From a virus: a DNA stretch of 32,439 nt. A program made the translations under genes and the position numbers. The stretch's first letter is position 1, and each line of letters starts with the position of its first letter. The notes beneath the pieces are model-generated. The model saw only the letters and a program-made list of their open reading frames with translations, made no database searches and had not been told where the DNA came from. The stretch is from positions 1 through 32,439 of the IMG/VR virus record IMGVR_UViG_3300034284_001649; one strand, 5' to 3'. Positions 1-8,848 of the stretch are shown piece by piece.

Positions 1-405
1 AATGTCGTCAGGATCGCATTCCTCATCGTCATTGGTGTGAAAAGTTGTCCAGACAGTGTCTTCGTGAACGAGAAGAACTCGCCGAGTTCCAGGCTGGGTA
101 ATTCCAGTGTGAGGAGCACGATAAGTTATAGCTCCTTCCTGTAGCGACCAAACCGAGACGACACCCTTGGAGATGACGAACGGGTGCTCGTATTTATGAG
201 TCCGACTTGTTAGAACAACCCCAGCCGGCATAAAAATTTCTCGGATGTAAAGACCGGGGGTGAATCGGTGCGTGACTGGCAGATCAACCAACACCAACCG
301 ATTGGCAATAGCTTCTTCGATGTCGTCGACGATCTTGTTCGCTTTGGCCTTAAACTCCTCCGGAGCGAGATCTTTGAATTCTGGAAAATCTAATTCGGCA
401 GTCAT
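1..405 (-). CDS. Cupin-like phage protein, 3' end outside window
   Basis: The frame opens with ATG at 405 and stays open to the left edge, so 135 residues are visible and the C terminus is missing. A short acidic helical start (MTAELDFPEFKDLAPEEF) is followed by a beta-rich segment. That segment reads VDLPVTHRFTPGLYIREIFM, then HKYEHPFVISKGVVSVW and later HTGITQPGTRRVLLVHED. The spaced His/Glu residues and alternating hydrophobics fit a single-domain cupin, a form I recall among small conserved phage proteins near tail genes. It is the most promoter-distal late gene seen. Its start follows one of the TAATAAC-type leaders and no Shine-Dalgarno is visible. The fold call is from pattern only; a virion decoration or sugar-binding role would be a guess. 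Confidence 0.6.
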   Translation of the reverse strand, partial: MTAELDFPEFKDLAPEEFKAKANKIVDDIEEAIANRLVLVDLPVTHRFTPGLYIREIFMPAGVVLTSRTHKYEHPFVISKGVVSVWSLQEGAITYRAPHTGITQPGTRRVLLVHEDTVWTTFHTNDDEECDPDDI

Positions 406-420
406 TTTATGCGGTTATTA
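406..420 (-). promoter_or_regulatory. Intercistronic leader motif, copy 1
   Basis: On the minus strand this reads TAATAACCGCATAAA directly before the ATG at 405. It is identical, all 15 bases, to the copy at 20900-20914. No purine-rich Shine-Dalgarno lies in the usual window, so this element may itself act in translation initiation. Confidence 0.6.
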
Positions 421-425
421 CTATA

Positions 426-2765
426 TCACCGAAATTGAAGAACGCGACGGGTGTGGGCGGCTCCGCGGTTTCCAGTAAAGCTCTGTTGGGCGATCTGGCC
501 GGCCAGCATCTCTTTGGCCTTGTCGATATGCGGGGTGATCTGGTCGCCGCCGAGAAGGATGCCCTTGGTCGCCTCGTAGATTGCTTGGTAGTTGCGCAGA
601 TACATCTTATCCGCGTCGGCGGCATGGGGCACGAAGCGGCGTTTGGCCAAAATCCGGACGGTCGGGACTACGTTCGGGAGGGTGATCCAATACTTTCGTT
701 TCAGGAATCCATCGGCCGGATCGATCACCTCCCCGCGATCGACCGCGCCTTCACGCCAGGAGTCGTCGGTCTCACGGTATCCGGTGCCGCCGCGGATCCA
801 CTCGTTGAGGCGATCGTGCACGGGCTTGGGGTCGCCGTCAAAGGATAGGAAAAGAATCGTCTCCACCTCACGGGGCAGGAAGAACTCACCCGTGGCGTTC
901 ACCGCGAGCGTATACTCAGCCACCGTGCCGACCCACTTGCCGGCAAACATCAGTTGCTCCTCGGCCGCGTTGACCATGCGTTTCACCGCAGAGTCGGAAA
1001 GTTTGTAAGCCTCGGGCAGTTCCAACCCGATCCGACCCCAGTGATACCCGAAGCTGTCATTGGCCGAAGCCAGCAAAGCCTCACGGGTCGTGCGGCGTGC
1101 GGCTTCGATCGCGGTCATCACATCGCGCTCGATCAAGGCCAAAGCCTGCTGCTTGAGCGCCGTCGCCACGTCCGGCTGACCAGCCGAGGTGGCGAGGTAG
1201 CTTTCGACCAGCATTTTCTTTTGCTCGTAGGTCGGTGTCGGTGCAGGACCGCTGTAGTCCTCACGGCGTTGCAGGAAATCTTGGTGGGCTCCGATCTCGG
1301 TCGAAGCCTGAGACAAATAGGTGGTCAAACGATTAGTCGGGATCGTGACCCCGTTGGGCAATTCGTTGTGGAGTTTGCCTTCATCGCCGGCCGTGGCCCG
1401 ACGGGCCGCTTCGACTTCGGCCATCAAATCCCGCTCGATCAACGCTTGCGCTTCGGCTTTGAGCGCCGCCGCGACTTCGATCGCACCAGCCCCGGTCGCG
1501 ACATAGGACTCCACGAATTTTTTGCGCACTTCATAAGTAAAAGGATTGGGTTTGGTTCCGCTCGCATAGTTCTCACGACGGGCCAAGAAGTCCCAGTGAG
1601 CGCCAGCCTCGGCGGCAGCTTGGCTTAGATACTCCGTCATTCGGCTCGTCGCGATCCGCACGCCCTCGGGCACTTCGTTGTGCAAGCGCCCCGCATCTCC
1701 GGCCGTGGCCCGGCGGGCGGCTTCGACGTTCTGCATCAGGTCGCGCTCGATGATCTGGAAAGCCTCTTGTTTTTTGGCTGCGGCCACATCGACCGCCCCC
1801 GCTGTGTTGGCGATCTGCGCTTCCACCAGCGGCTTGAGCACTTCGTAAGAGAAAGGGTTGGGTTTAACCCCACTCGAATAATCTTCGCGCCTCGCCAGAA
1901 AATCGTAGTGGGCTCCTGCCTCGGTCGCCGCCTGGGTAAGGAACGTCGTCAGCCGTGCCGTCGGGATTTGTAGACCCCCCGCCAGTTCATTGTGCAGCCG
2001 ACCCTCAGTCCCCGCCGCCGTGCGGCGAGCCCGCTCGACCGACGACATCACATTGCGCTCGATGAGTTCAAAGGCTTGTTGCTTGAGCCCTGCTCCGTCC
2101 GCCCCGTTGTCTGTCACGATGTTCGAAAGGGCCAAAAGCCGGACAACCTCATCGGGGAGCAATGGGTCGAACTGCTCCGCGTTATTGGTCAGCGTATTGT
2201 AGGTGATAGGCCCCCGTTCGAGGTTCTCGCGACGGGAGACAAAGTTGTGCTGGTCGATCGCCTGTTGGTAGGCGCGGTTGACGTAGCTCTGGATCCGGCT
2301 CACCGGCATCCGGTATTGGATCAAAGTCTCCAGCCCGACCCGACCGACCATGCCGCCGAAAGTATTCTGACTGTTGACCGTCAGCCCCTCGTAAGCCGTC
2401 CGTCGCTCGCGCTCCACCTCGTTGGTGATATTGCGCTCAACGTAGGAATACGCCTTGGTCTCAAGCCCTTGGGACAACTCAAGCTGGTTATTCTCCTCGC
2501 GCCAGATGGCGAGGATCATGTTCTTCGTCGCGTCGAGGTTGTCGAGGATGAGATTACCTGTAGTCGGGACACCCGTCGTGCCGCCCTGCTGCCAGACCAA
2601 CGCTGAGCGGGCACTCTCCTCGCGGCGGGAGAGGAAGTTGTAGTGATCGACCAGACGACGCTGAGCCTCATCGATCCTCTGGTCGATGCGTGTGGTATCG
2701 GTCACCGCCACGCCATTGTCGACGTAGGGTGCGAGTAAGTTACGCGCTTCGAGGTAGGTGGCCAT
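426..2765 (-). CDS. Repeat-containing tail/connector-like structural protein
   Basis: This is a 779-residue protein made of about five degenerate tandem units of roughly 100-120 residues, covering residues 1-555, plus a distinct C-terminal domain. Each unit carries a helix of the type R(I/L/M)xxxxxxAxxxxxxHxxFLxRRE and ends in a helix LIERDxMxxVExARR. The C-terminal part starts with GRIGLELPEAY and a helix VKRMVNAAEEQLMFAGKWVG. It then has a beta-rich segment (FFLPREVETILFLSFDG) like the tail-connector proteins I recall from podoviruses. Unit 2 contains GRVGLETLIQY, followed by a similar VN-A-Q helix, so the repeats seem to derive from the connector helix itself. The upstream gene ends in TAATG, so the start overlaps its stop. 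Tail or collar assembly is inferred. Confidence 0.6.
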   Translation of the reverse strand: MATYLEARNLLAPYVDNGVAVTDTTRIDQRIDEAQRRLVDHYNFLSRREESARSALVWQQGGTTGVPTTGNLILDNLDATKNMILAIWREENNQLELSQGLETKAYSYVERNITNEVERERRTAYEGLTVNSQNTFGGMVGRVGLETLIQYRMPVSRIQSYVNRAYQQAIDQHNFVSRRENLERGPITYNTLTNNAEQFDPLLPDEVVRLLALSNIVTDNGADGAGLKQQAFELIERNVMSSVERARRTAAGTEGRLHNELAGGLQIPTARLTTFLTQAATEAGAHYDFLARREDYSSGVKPNPFSYEVLKPLVEAQIANTAGAVDVAAAKKQEAFQIIERDLMQNVEAARRATAGDAGRLHNEVPEGVRIATSRMTEYLSQAAAEAGAHWDFLARRENYASGTKPNPFTYEVRKKFVESYVATGAGAIEVAAALKAEAQALIERDLMAEVEAARRATAGDEGKLHNELPNGVTIPTNRLTTYLSQASTEIGAHQDFLQRREDYSGPAPTPTYEQKKMLVESYLATSAGQPDVATALKQQALALIERDVMTAIEAARRTTREALLASANDSFGYHWGRIGLELPEAYKLSDSAVKRMVNAAEEQLMFAGKWVGTVAEYTLAVNATGEFFLPREVETILFLSFDGDPKPVHDRLNEWIRGGTGYRETDDSWREGAVDRGEVIDPADGFLKRKYWITLPNVVPTVRILAKRRFVPHAADADKMYLRNYQAIYEATKGILLGGDQITPHIDKAKEMLAGQIAQQSFTGNRGAAHTRRVLQFR

Positions 2766-3181
2766 TATTGGACTCTAACCCAAGTGTTCGCGGCGACCTT
2801 CTGCCATTCAGGACATTGGTTGGCCGTCAGCGCCGTCACCGCAGTGCCGCGCAAAGTCAAACCCGACGAAGAAACTGTGAGTGCCGTCACCGCACTGCGG
2901 GCGAAGATCCGCAAAGTCTGCCCCGTCACACTGTTCGAGTTACTCGGGAAGACAAACGTCATCGTCGCGATCGTGCTTCCGTGATCGAGATACACCGTCT
3001 CATCCAATCCGTTTGGACTCGCCGTGACCGTCGCTCCAGCGGCGGGAGTATAGACCGATACCGTCGGACGGTTCTTCTTGGCTTCAGGTGCGGTGAGAAA
3101 AGAGGCAAACGTATCCAGCAACGACTGCGGGTCGTTGGGATACTTGGTTCCGGTGGGGAGTGTTCCTGGGATGAGGGCCAT
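2765..3181 (-). CDS. Hypothetical structural protein (138 aa)
   Basis: The protein is Ser/Thr/Val rich with no Cys-based motif, signal peptide or membrane segment. The N terminus (MALIPGTLPTGTKYPNDPQSLLDTFASFL) looks helical, and the rest is predicted beta (VSVYTPAAGATVTAS, RIFARSAVTALTV). Its last bases form a TAATG with the start of the repeat protein, so the two are probably translationally coupled. Six bases separate it from the stop of the collar-domain fibre. This composition and position between a fibre and a connector-like gene suggest a small virion protein. I do not recognise a family. Confidence 0.6.
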   Translation of the reverse strand: MALIPGTLPTGTKYPNDPQSLLDTFASFLTAPEAKKNRPTVSVYTPAAGATVTASPNGLDETVYLDHGSTIATMTFVFPSNSNSVTGQTLRIFARSAVTALTVSSSGLTLRGTAVTALTANQCPEWQKVAANTWVRVQ

Positions 3182-3187
3182 AAGATT

Positions 3188-4606
3188 TTAGAACTTGATG
3201 CAATACAGCATGGCGATGTTCTTCGGCCGGGTTTCGGTGCCGCCAGTGTTAGCTACTGTAACAGTGTGGGTATGAGCACCTGCACTACTGGAGGTCAAAG
3301 ATCTTGTTGAGTTAAACCCAACATCTCCAGAAGAACCATGAAATGCCGAAGGATTTACACCATTGGCCCCATGGCGTGACCCTGACTGAGTGACGGTATG
3401 AGTGTGCGCTCCCGCAGATGCTGTGGTCGCTGTGTGTGTATGTGTCGCAAAAGCGTCTCCTTGTTTTGCACCGAACGCATCGCTTGTCGTTCCATCACCA
3501 TTTGTGCCGCTGCCGCGCAGAAAATACCCTCGCAAGTCAGGCAAGGCAAAGGTCGTGCTGCCGTCTCCTGCGCCGTATGTCGTTCCAATGGCGCTGAAAA
3601 GTGCGGCGTAAGTGCTGCGGCTGACATTAGAGCCATTACACGACAACCAGCCGGACGGGGCGGAGTTCATGGCAAACGACATCACGGCACCTGCTGGGAT
3701 GGCCGCTCCTGCCGCAAGTTTCCCTGCGGTCACGGCACCATCCACAATCTTACTGGTGCTTACGCTACCGTCCGCTATGGCACTGGCCGTGCCTGTAAGG
3801 TTGCCCGTCACGTTGCCCGTTACGTTGCCCGTCACGTTCCCTGTGAGGTTCGCCGTGATGGTGCTGGCCGAAAAATTTCCACTTCCATCCCGTGCCACGA
3901 TCGCGCTGTTCGTGTTGGCACTGGTCGCCGTGGTCGCGGAGTTGCTCACCTTGCCCGCCGTGGCGATCGTCGCCAACTTCGTGTCGACAATACCCGCCGC
4001 TGAATTGATGTCGGCGTTGACGATGGAGTCCGCAGTGATCGCTGCCGGAATTGTGATGTTGGCTCCTCCATTAAATGAGGTCGCCGTCCCCGTCACGTCA
4101 CCACTGATGGCAATGGTGCGGGCGGTTTGGAGTGTCGAAGCGGTCGCTGCATTCCCTGTGGCGCTCCCCGCCAAAGTCGCGGTAATGGTGCCCGCCGAGA
4201 AATTCCCACTGCCGTCCCGCGCTACAATCGCGTTGATGGTATTGGCGCTTGTTGCGGTCGTCGCGGAGTTCGAGACTTTACCCGCCGTCGCAATCGTCGC
4301 CAGCTTGGTATCCACAATCCCCGCCGAGGCGCTGACTTGGGCGTTGGTGATGTTGAGCGCCGGGACGATGTTTGACAGCGCAACCTGACGCAGCGTGTCG
4401 TCGGTCTGCCGGACAACCACCACTTCAGTTCCCGTGGGGGAAGATGTCGCCGTTTTTGCGTCGAACATCTTGGCCTCGATGGCACTCAGGGGTGTTTTAA
4501 GAATGTCCCCGTTCTGGTTGATGACCAGTTCGTTGGTCGCGGCCAAGGGCGTCGTGGCCAGATCAAGAGCCCCGATTTTGCGGTTGGACGTGTAAGCAGT
4601 CGGCAT
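3188..4606 (-). CDS. Tail fibre with C-terminal phage collar domain
   Basis: This is a 472-residue fibre. Two copies of a module (AGIVDTKLATIATAGKVSNS, then ATTATSANT and VARDGSGNFSA) fill roughly residues 90-250. Between and after them is a low-complexity TGNVTGNVTGN tract. From about residue 305 a collar domain follows: GAVMSFAMNSAPSGWLSCNG, YAALFSAIGTTYG and FALPDLRGYFLRG. Further on, several HTHT segments precede the end (TRPKNIAMLYCIKF), the layout of short-tail-fibre receptor tips of the T4 gp12 and lambdoid type. The His-x-His groups could bind metal in a trimeric needle. The same module occurs in the fibre at 7673-8833. The start has a TAATAAC-type leader. Confidence 0.85.
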   Translation of the reverse strand: MPTAYTSNRKIGALDLATTPLAATNELVINQNGDILKTPLSAIEAKMFDAKTATSSPTGTEVVVVRQTDDTLRQVALSNIVPALNITNAQVSASAGIVDTKLATIATAGKVSNSATTATSANTINAIVARDGSGNFSAGTITATLAGSATGNAATASTLQTARTIAISGDVTGTATSFNGGANITIPAAITADSIVNADINSAAGIVDTKLATIATAGKVSNSATTATSANTNSAIVARDGSGNFSASTITANLTGNVTGNVTGNVTGNLTGTASAIADGSVSTSKIVDGAVTAGKLAAGAAIPAGAVMSFAMNSAPSGWLSCNGSNVSRSTYAALFSAIGTTYGAGDGSTTFALPDLRGYFLRGSGTNGDGTTSDAFGAKQGDAFATHTHTATTASAGAHTHTVTQSGSRHGANGVNPSAFHGSSGDVGFNSTRSLTSSSAGAHTHTVTVANTGGTETRPKNIAMLYCIKF

Positions 4607-4614
4607 GTGTTAAG

Positions 4615-4628
4615 ATATGTGGTTATTA
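4615..4628 (-). promoter_or_regulatory. Intercistronic leader motif, copy 2
   Basis: On the minus strand this reads TAATAACCACATAT, 8 bases before the fibre start at 4606. Its first TAA is the stop codon of the 53-residue gene upstream and the next TAA is a second in-frame stop. Confidence 0.5.
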
Positions 4629-4787
4629 CTGGATGAGCAACTTGTAACCTTGGTCATCAATGAGCAGGCTGTAATCGGGAGCTTCTTGAATGAGAAGCTC
4701 AACCCCCGCTGGAGGCGTGCTCCATGAGTTCATCTCCGGCTCAATTTCCGTGTCGATGACGTAAATCTCTTTCAATGTCGCGCTCAT
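4626..4787 (-). CDS. Small hypothetical protein (53 aa)
   Basis: The gene starts with the ATG at 4787 that overlaps the TGA of the nozzle-like gene (ATGA), which supports coupled translation. It ends in tandem TAA stops. The sequence is MSATLKEIYVIDTEIEPE, then a Pro-rich turn, then VELLIQEAPDYSLLIDDQGY and KLLIQ. The last half is two short alternating hydrophobic strands, as in small beta proteins or oligomerising fibre adaptors. It lies between the nozzle-like gene and a fibre, so a joining role is possible but untested. Confidence 0.65.
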   Translation of the reverse strand: MSATLKEIYVIDTEIEPEMNSWSTPPAGVELLIQEAPDYSLLIDDQGYKLLIQ

Positions 4788-7624
4788 AAGGTGCCACCTC
4801 CCACATTTTCCACCAGTTTGTGCCCGTGCAACATGAGCCGCCCCAAGTGGGCGCGGCCGGTCCAGTTGACCCGCAACGTGAAGTCATGGCCCAAGTAAGC
4901 CGGAACATCGGTCGCCAGATTCGCCGTCCGGGGCGGGGCCGGAAACCTCACTTGGGGCGCATACCCGCGCTCATAGTTTAGCAACTGCGGAGGGTCGGGG
5001 TCGTAGGAGGTTGGGACATTATTCTGTTCCAACTGCGCACCCCAGACATAGATCCCCAGATTTTCGTTGCCCGCATAGCTGGTCGTGGTGCCGGAAGCGA
5101 CCAACCCAACTGTCACCCGCACGGTGCCCACGCCCGTGGTCGTCGCAGTCATGGAGACGCGATACCAACCGTCAGGTAAAGCGGTAATGATCCCCGTCGC
5201 ATTCGAGGTCATGCTGGTAATACTGCCGCCGCCCTCCCAGAGAAAATGCCCCGTTCGCGTTGCTGAAAAAGCGGACCCCGTGGTGGGAAACTGCAAGTAA
5301 ACTCGGCTGCGCCCCGCGGGTTTCACATAGACCGAGAAGGTGTAAGTCGCGGTCGAAATCAAGGTTGGGCTGCTGCGATACGTCTGGTGTATTGTCGTAG
5401 TTGCAGTCTCCCTTAGGAGGTCTACCGTCGGCTGCTGCTGGATCGGATCGGTCGCCGCATTGGGGGTGACTGTTACGTTGGTTTTGACCCACCCCACGTT
5501 GTCGATCGCTTCGGTGAAGGCCAGAAGGTTTTTGTCCTGCAATAGAAAATCCGTGGCAAACCTCCGCTCAAACCGCTGCCATGTGGTGAAGTTCGGGTAG
5601 TCGTCGGGTCGGTATGCCAATTCACACTCGAACGGAAAATCGTTACCCCCGCCCAAGTCATCAAACCACAGATCGCAACGGATCAATTTCTTGAGGCTCA
5701 TGGTGTCCTCGAAGTCGAACGCCTTGGTCACGATGCCCGCTTTGATTTGCCGCGCTCCCTCGACCGGAAAGTCATACTCATCCTCCTTGGTGATTTGCCA
5801 GATCTCTACCCGGCGACCGGAGTCATCTTCATGGAGACACACCGCATAGCAACGCGGGTCACCGTCGAAGGTTCCGGGCACGAGCTTGATGATGCGCAGT
5901 CCGGTCCAGACGCCGTCGAAGACGGCGGCAGCTTTCCCGCGCCCCGTGGAGACCGATTGAAAATCCAGCACGGCAAGACCGTCAAACAATGTCGGGATCG
6001 GCTGGGCCGCAAAAGTATCGGCTTGGGCGTCGTTGGCCGCACGGCGCGGGTATTGCCGCGGCAGACATGTCATCAGCAGACGGTTGTCGAAGTTGGCAAA
6101 GCTCACCCCATCGAGCATCCAAGGCGTATCTTGGTTCAACACCGGGTCGATCTCCGCGCTGATCGGGGTCTGACCATACCCGTCGGCCTCGGCGCGAGCA
6201 TTACGGTAGGTGCGGATGCCATTGCCTTCTTTACTGCGAAAGAAAAGGTCGCCGTTCACCGGGATGATGCTGTCGCTCACCGAGCCGATGTTGTCGAAAA
6301 GCACGCGCTGAAAGCCTTGGGTGTTTTTCCACTGGTCACGGGGTGCGGAGACCTGGAAAGTCACCGATCCCCGCTCGCAGAATGCGACCAAGTCGCCTTG
6401 CCCTGTTGCCGTGTCTTGCACGGGGAGAAAAACCAATCCGGTGACCCGTCCGACCTTTCCGGTCGGGGCGAAACTCCCGCCCTCGTTGAGGAACGTGGTC
6501 TCGGTGAACCGCAAAAGATCGCTGTCTTGGCCGGCGTTGAATCGGCTGACAAAGCCTCCACTGCCCGCACTGGTGATTGCGGTCGGGAGGGTGAAGGTCG
6601 TCGCAGTCGGTGCGGTTGCCACCGTGTAAGTCGAGTTGATCGGCGGTGTGCTGCTGTGGCCCTGAATCGTGATCTGATCGCCCGCGGCAAAGCCGTGGTC
6701 GCTGGCCGTGGTAATCACCGTCGGGTTGGCGGCGCTGGAACTGGTGATCCCGACATTGGTTGTCGAGCCACCGAAAACCAAGTCGCCAGCAAGGATTTCC
6801 GAACCCTCGTTGACGGTGACAAAAAGCCGCCCCTGCCCGTAAGCCATCTGCTTGCCGATCGGGACCACTTGGTCGCCGTAGTAACTGGCACGACGGAGGA
6901 CATAGCCGTCATAAACCCGAGGCTCATCTTGTCCGGTCTGGATGATGAGATACTTCTCGGCCTGCGTCATGTAGACCGGAACATCGGCCGAGATTTCGTC
7001 GGAAAGATTGAGGCGATAGACCGAGGCGTCGTTGAAATTGAGTGCCATGATCTTGCCGTCCGCGACCACGATCATCTGTGCAGGGTTCCCGCTGCGTGGA
7101 TCTTGGTAGACGATCGCCCCTTGGACATACGTCGCTCCGAGAATGTCGTTGGCGTAACGGGTGCGGCTGGTCGTGCTGTTGTTGAAATCTTCGGCGTAAG
7201 TCGCGTCGATATCTCGGCTCGCGGTGATCGTGCCCGTCACTGTGCCCGTGGCAGTGGTCGGAAAAGTAAAAGTATCGGCTCCAGTCACCGTGATCGTTTT
7301 GGTGCCGTTGACCCCCGCCGGACTGGCTCCTGCGATCGTGACTTTGTCGAGGTTGTCGTAACCATGCCCACCCGACACGGTCGCCGTGGCGATGCCGCCG
7401 GCGATCACAATCGTCGCCGTGCGCACGGGCTGTGGGTTGCGCCAATAGTCAGACGGGATCTCACGAAACCCCGGCCGCGTCTTTGGCCCGTTGCCGCCGC
7501 GGAAAGTCACATTCGTCGCATACCAAGCGGCTTCGCTCGGTGTCTGAGGCGGCTCCTTCGATCCGTCCATCCCCGCCGGAAGGCCGCGGAAGCCGTCGAT
7601 CAATCTTTCGGTGTCGGCGATCAT
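4784..7624 (-). CDS. Tail-nozzle-like protein with inserted adhesion modules
   Basis: This 946-residue protein begins in the style of podoviral tail-nozzle/stabilisation proteins: IDGFRGLPAGMDGSKEPPQT, then EAAWYATNVTFRGGNGPKTR and PGF. Repeating beta segments suited to a propeller follow (YLIIQTGQDEPRVYDG, DLFFRSKEGNGIRTYR). Three inserts interrupt it. Residues about 68-138 and 291-360 are two beta modules of the kind often seen in phage tail proteins (PTVITTASDHGFAAGDQITI, similar to the E1-FCCH-like class). Residues about 697-882 resemble a carbohydrate-binding module, from NLLAFTEAIDNVGWVKTN through YTFSVYVKPAGRSRVY and DGWYRVSMTAT to VWGAQLEQNNVPTSYDPD. The protein would sit at the tail tip. 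The start ATG is fixed by an in-frame stop shortly upstream. Confidence 0.75.
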   Translation of the reverse strand: MIADTERLIDGFRGLPAGMDGSKEPPQTPSEAAWYATNVTFRGGNGPKTRPGFREIPSDYWRNPQPVRTATIVIAGGIATATVSGGHGYDNLDKVTIAGASPAGVNGTKTITVTGADTFTFPTTATGTVTGTITASRDIDATYAEDFNNSTTSRTRYANDILGATYVQGAIVYQDPRSGNPAQMIVVADGKIMALNFNDASVYRLNLSDEISADVPVYMTQAEKYLIIQTGQDEPRVYDGYVLRRASYYGDQVVPIGKQMAYGQGRLFVTVNEGSEILAGDLVFGGSTTNVGITSSSAANPTVITTASDHGFAAGDQITIQGHSSTPPINSTYTVATAPTATTFTLPTAITSAGSGGFVSRFNAGQDSDLLRFTETTFLNEGGSFAPTGKVGRVTGLVFLPVQDTATGQGDLVAFCERGSVTFQVSAPRDQWKNTQGFQRVLFDNIGSVSDSIIPVNGDLFFRSKEGNGIRTYRNARAEADGYGQTPISAEIDPVLNQDTPWMLDGVSFANFDNRLLMTCLPRQYPRRAANDAQADTFAAQPIPTLFDGLAVLDFQSVSTGRGKAAAVFDGVWTGLRIIKLVPGTFDGDPRCYAVCLHEDDSGRRVEIWQITKEDEYDFPVEGARQIKAGIVTKAFDFEDTMSLKKLIRCDLWFDDLGGGNDFPFECELAYRPDDYPNFTTWQRFERRFATDFLLQDKNLLAFTEAIDNVGWVKTNVTVTPNAATDPIQQQPTVDLLRETATTTIHQTYRSSPTLISTATYTFSVYVKPAGRSRVYLQFPTTGSAFSATRTGHFLWEGGGSITSMTSNATGIITALPDGWYRVSMTATTTGVGTVRVTVGLVASGTTTSYAGNENLGIYVWGAQLEQNNVPTSYDPDPPQLLNYERGYAPQVRFPAPPRTANLATDVPAYLGHDFTLRVNWTGRAHLGRLMLHGHKLVENVGGGTL

Positions 7625-7672
7625 TTCAATTCGTTTTGACGTTTTGCCATGTCTCTTCTTATAGCCATGTGG

Positions 7673-8833
7673 TCACCGGAAAACGCACGCAGAAACATCC
7701 GATCTATTAGTCAACGCCAGCGAAGAAGAGTTGAAGGTATAAATCTTAAAAGATCCCACCAAACGGTTTGAGTTGTTGGTCGCCTCTCCAGGGGTTCCAC
7801 CATCTAAGTTTCCACTGTTTGCGACTGCCGTGTAGTTGGCGTCAGGCATTGCCGTAGTGAATGATATGACGTATATGCCTGCCGTCTCTCGAACCACCTT
7901 GCTCACATTGCCGCTTCCGCGAATTGTGCAAAGAAACTCTCCACCAACAGTAACTCCGGCAGTTCCATCAAAATTGACCCAAGCACGACACGCAAAGATC
8001 GGAGGCGCGTTGTCGGCGTTGAGTGCCTTTTTAATTTCACCGGCATTGGCGGCGAGGGATAGTTTGGCATCGGTAACAGAGTCGTCGGCAATCTTCACCG
8101 TGGTGACATTGGCATCAGCAATCTTCGCTGTGGTCACATTGGCATCAGCAATCTTCGCCGTTGTCACCGCCGCATCCGTGATGCCCCCCGTGGCAACCTG
8201 CCCGAATCCCAAGGTTGTCCCGCTGCGGCGCAGCACATGACCGTCAGTCGCGGCCGCAATGTCGGCTGGGTCTCCGCTGGAGTTGGCGCTGCGGCCGATC
8301 ACGGAAAGCGCGGCGCTATCGCGCAGCTTGGTGTTGTCCACCGCATCATTCGCAATCTTGGCCGTGGTCAGGTTGCTGTCGGCAATCTTCGCTGTGGTCA
8401 CATTGGCGTCGGCAATCTTCGCCGTGGTCACCGCATTGTTGGCAATCGTCGTCGCCGCGCTCACGTTGGCCGATCCGTTGAACGATCCCGTTGTTCCGGT
8501 GACATCGCCCGTCAGCGCAATAGTGCGTCCGGTAGCTAGTGTCGTGGCAGTGCTGGCATTGCCCGTCACGTTCGCCGTAATGGTGCCGGCCGAAAAATTG
8601 CCGCTGGCATCGCGGGCCACGATAGAATTGACCGTGTTGGCGCTGGTCGCCGTGGTGGCTGAGTTAGAGACCTTACCAGCCGTCGAAATGGTGGCTAGTT
8701 TCGTGTCGGCAATCGCCGCCGTGGCTGAGACATCGGCGTCGACGATCGAGGCCGGCTTCAAATCAAAGCCGCCACTGTTATCCCGCAGCACCAAAGTGCC
8801 CGGGATGTTGTCGGAGGTTGCGGGAATATCCAC
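7673..8833 (-). CDS. Tail fibre / fibre-like repeat protein
   Basis: The start is GTG (8831-8833) preceded by GGAGG eight bases upstream, one of the few clear Shine-Dalgarno sites here. This 386-residue protein starts with the module shared with the collar fibre (IADTKLATISTAGKVSNSAT, VARDASGNFSAGTITA, TGRTIALTGDVTGT). A run of short imperfect repeats follows (VTTAKIADANVTTAKIAD and variants, about residues 130-260). It closes with a C-terminal globular domain (PPIFACRAWVNFDGTAGVTV, IYVISFTTAMPDANYTAV, LALTNRSDVSACVF). This ending is of a type common at the tips of phage fibres. The repeat section is probably a trimeric shaft. It has no collar domain. Confidence 0.8.
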   Translation of the reverse strand: MDIPATSDNIPGTLVLRDNSGGFDLKPASIVDADVSATAAIADTKLATISTAGKVSNSATTATSANTVNSIVARDASGNFSAGTITANVTGNASTATTLATGRTIALTGDVTGTTGSFNGSANVSAATTIANNAVTTAKIADANVTTAKIADSNLTTAKIANDAVDNTKLRDSAALSVIGRSANSSGDPADIAAATDGHVLRRSGTTLGFGQVATGGITDAAVTTAKIADANVTTAKIADANVTTVKIADDSVTDAKLSLAANAGEIKKALNADNAPPIFACRAWVNFDGTAGVTVGGEFLCTIRGSGNVSKVVRETAGIYVISFTTAMPDANYTAVANSGNLDGGTPGEATNNSNRLVGSFKIYTFNSSSLALTNRSDVSACVFR

Positions 8834-8848
8834 CGCGAGTGCCTCCAG

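Noticed and set aside
426-2700. CRISPR-like or satellite repeat array
   Set aside because: The roughly 300-base periodicity is protein-coding, degenerate at DNA level and in frame throughout; no short palindromic repeats with unique spacers occur anywhere in the window.
5747-7639. Long plus-strand open frame (630 codons) opposite the nozzle-like gene
   Set aside because: It is antisense to a well-supported protein, has an Arg/His/Gly-rich composition typical of shadows of GC-rich genes and shows no domain.
7621-7668. 15-codon minus-strand frame ending in ATGA overlap with the nozzle-like start
   Set aside because: Coupling geometry fits, but MAIRRDMAKRQNELK is too short to support, and no ribosome-binding site or conservation is visible. 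Could be a coupling leader only.
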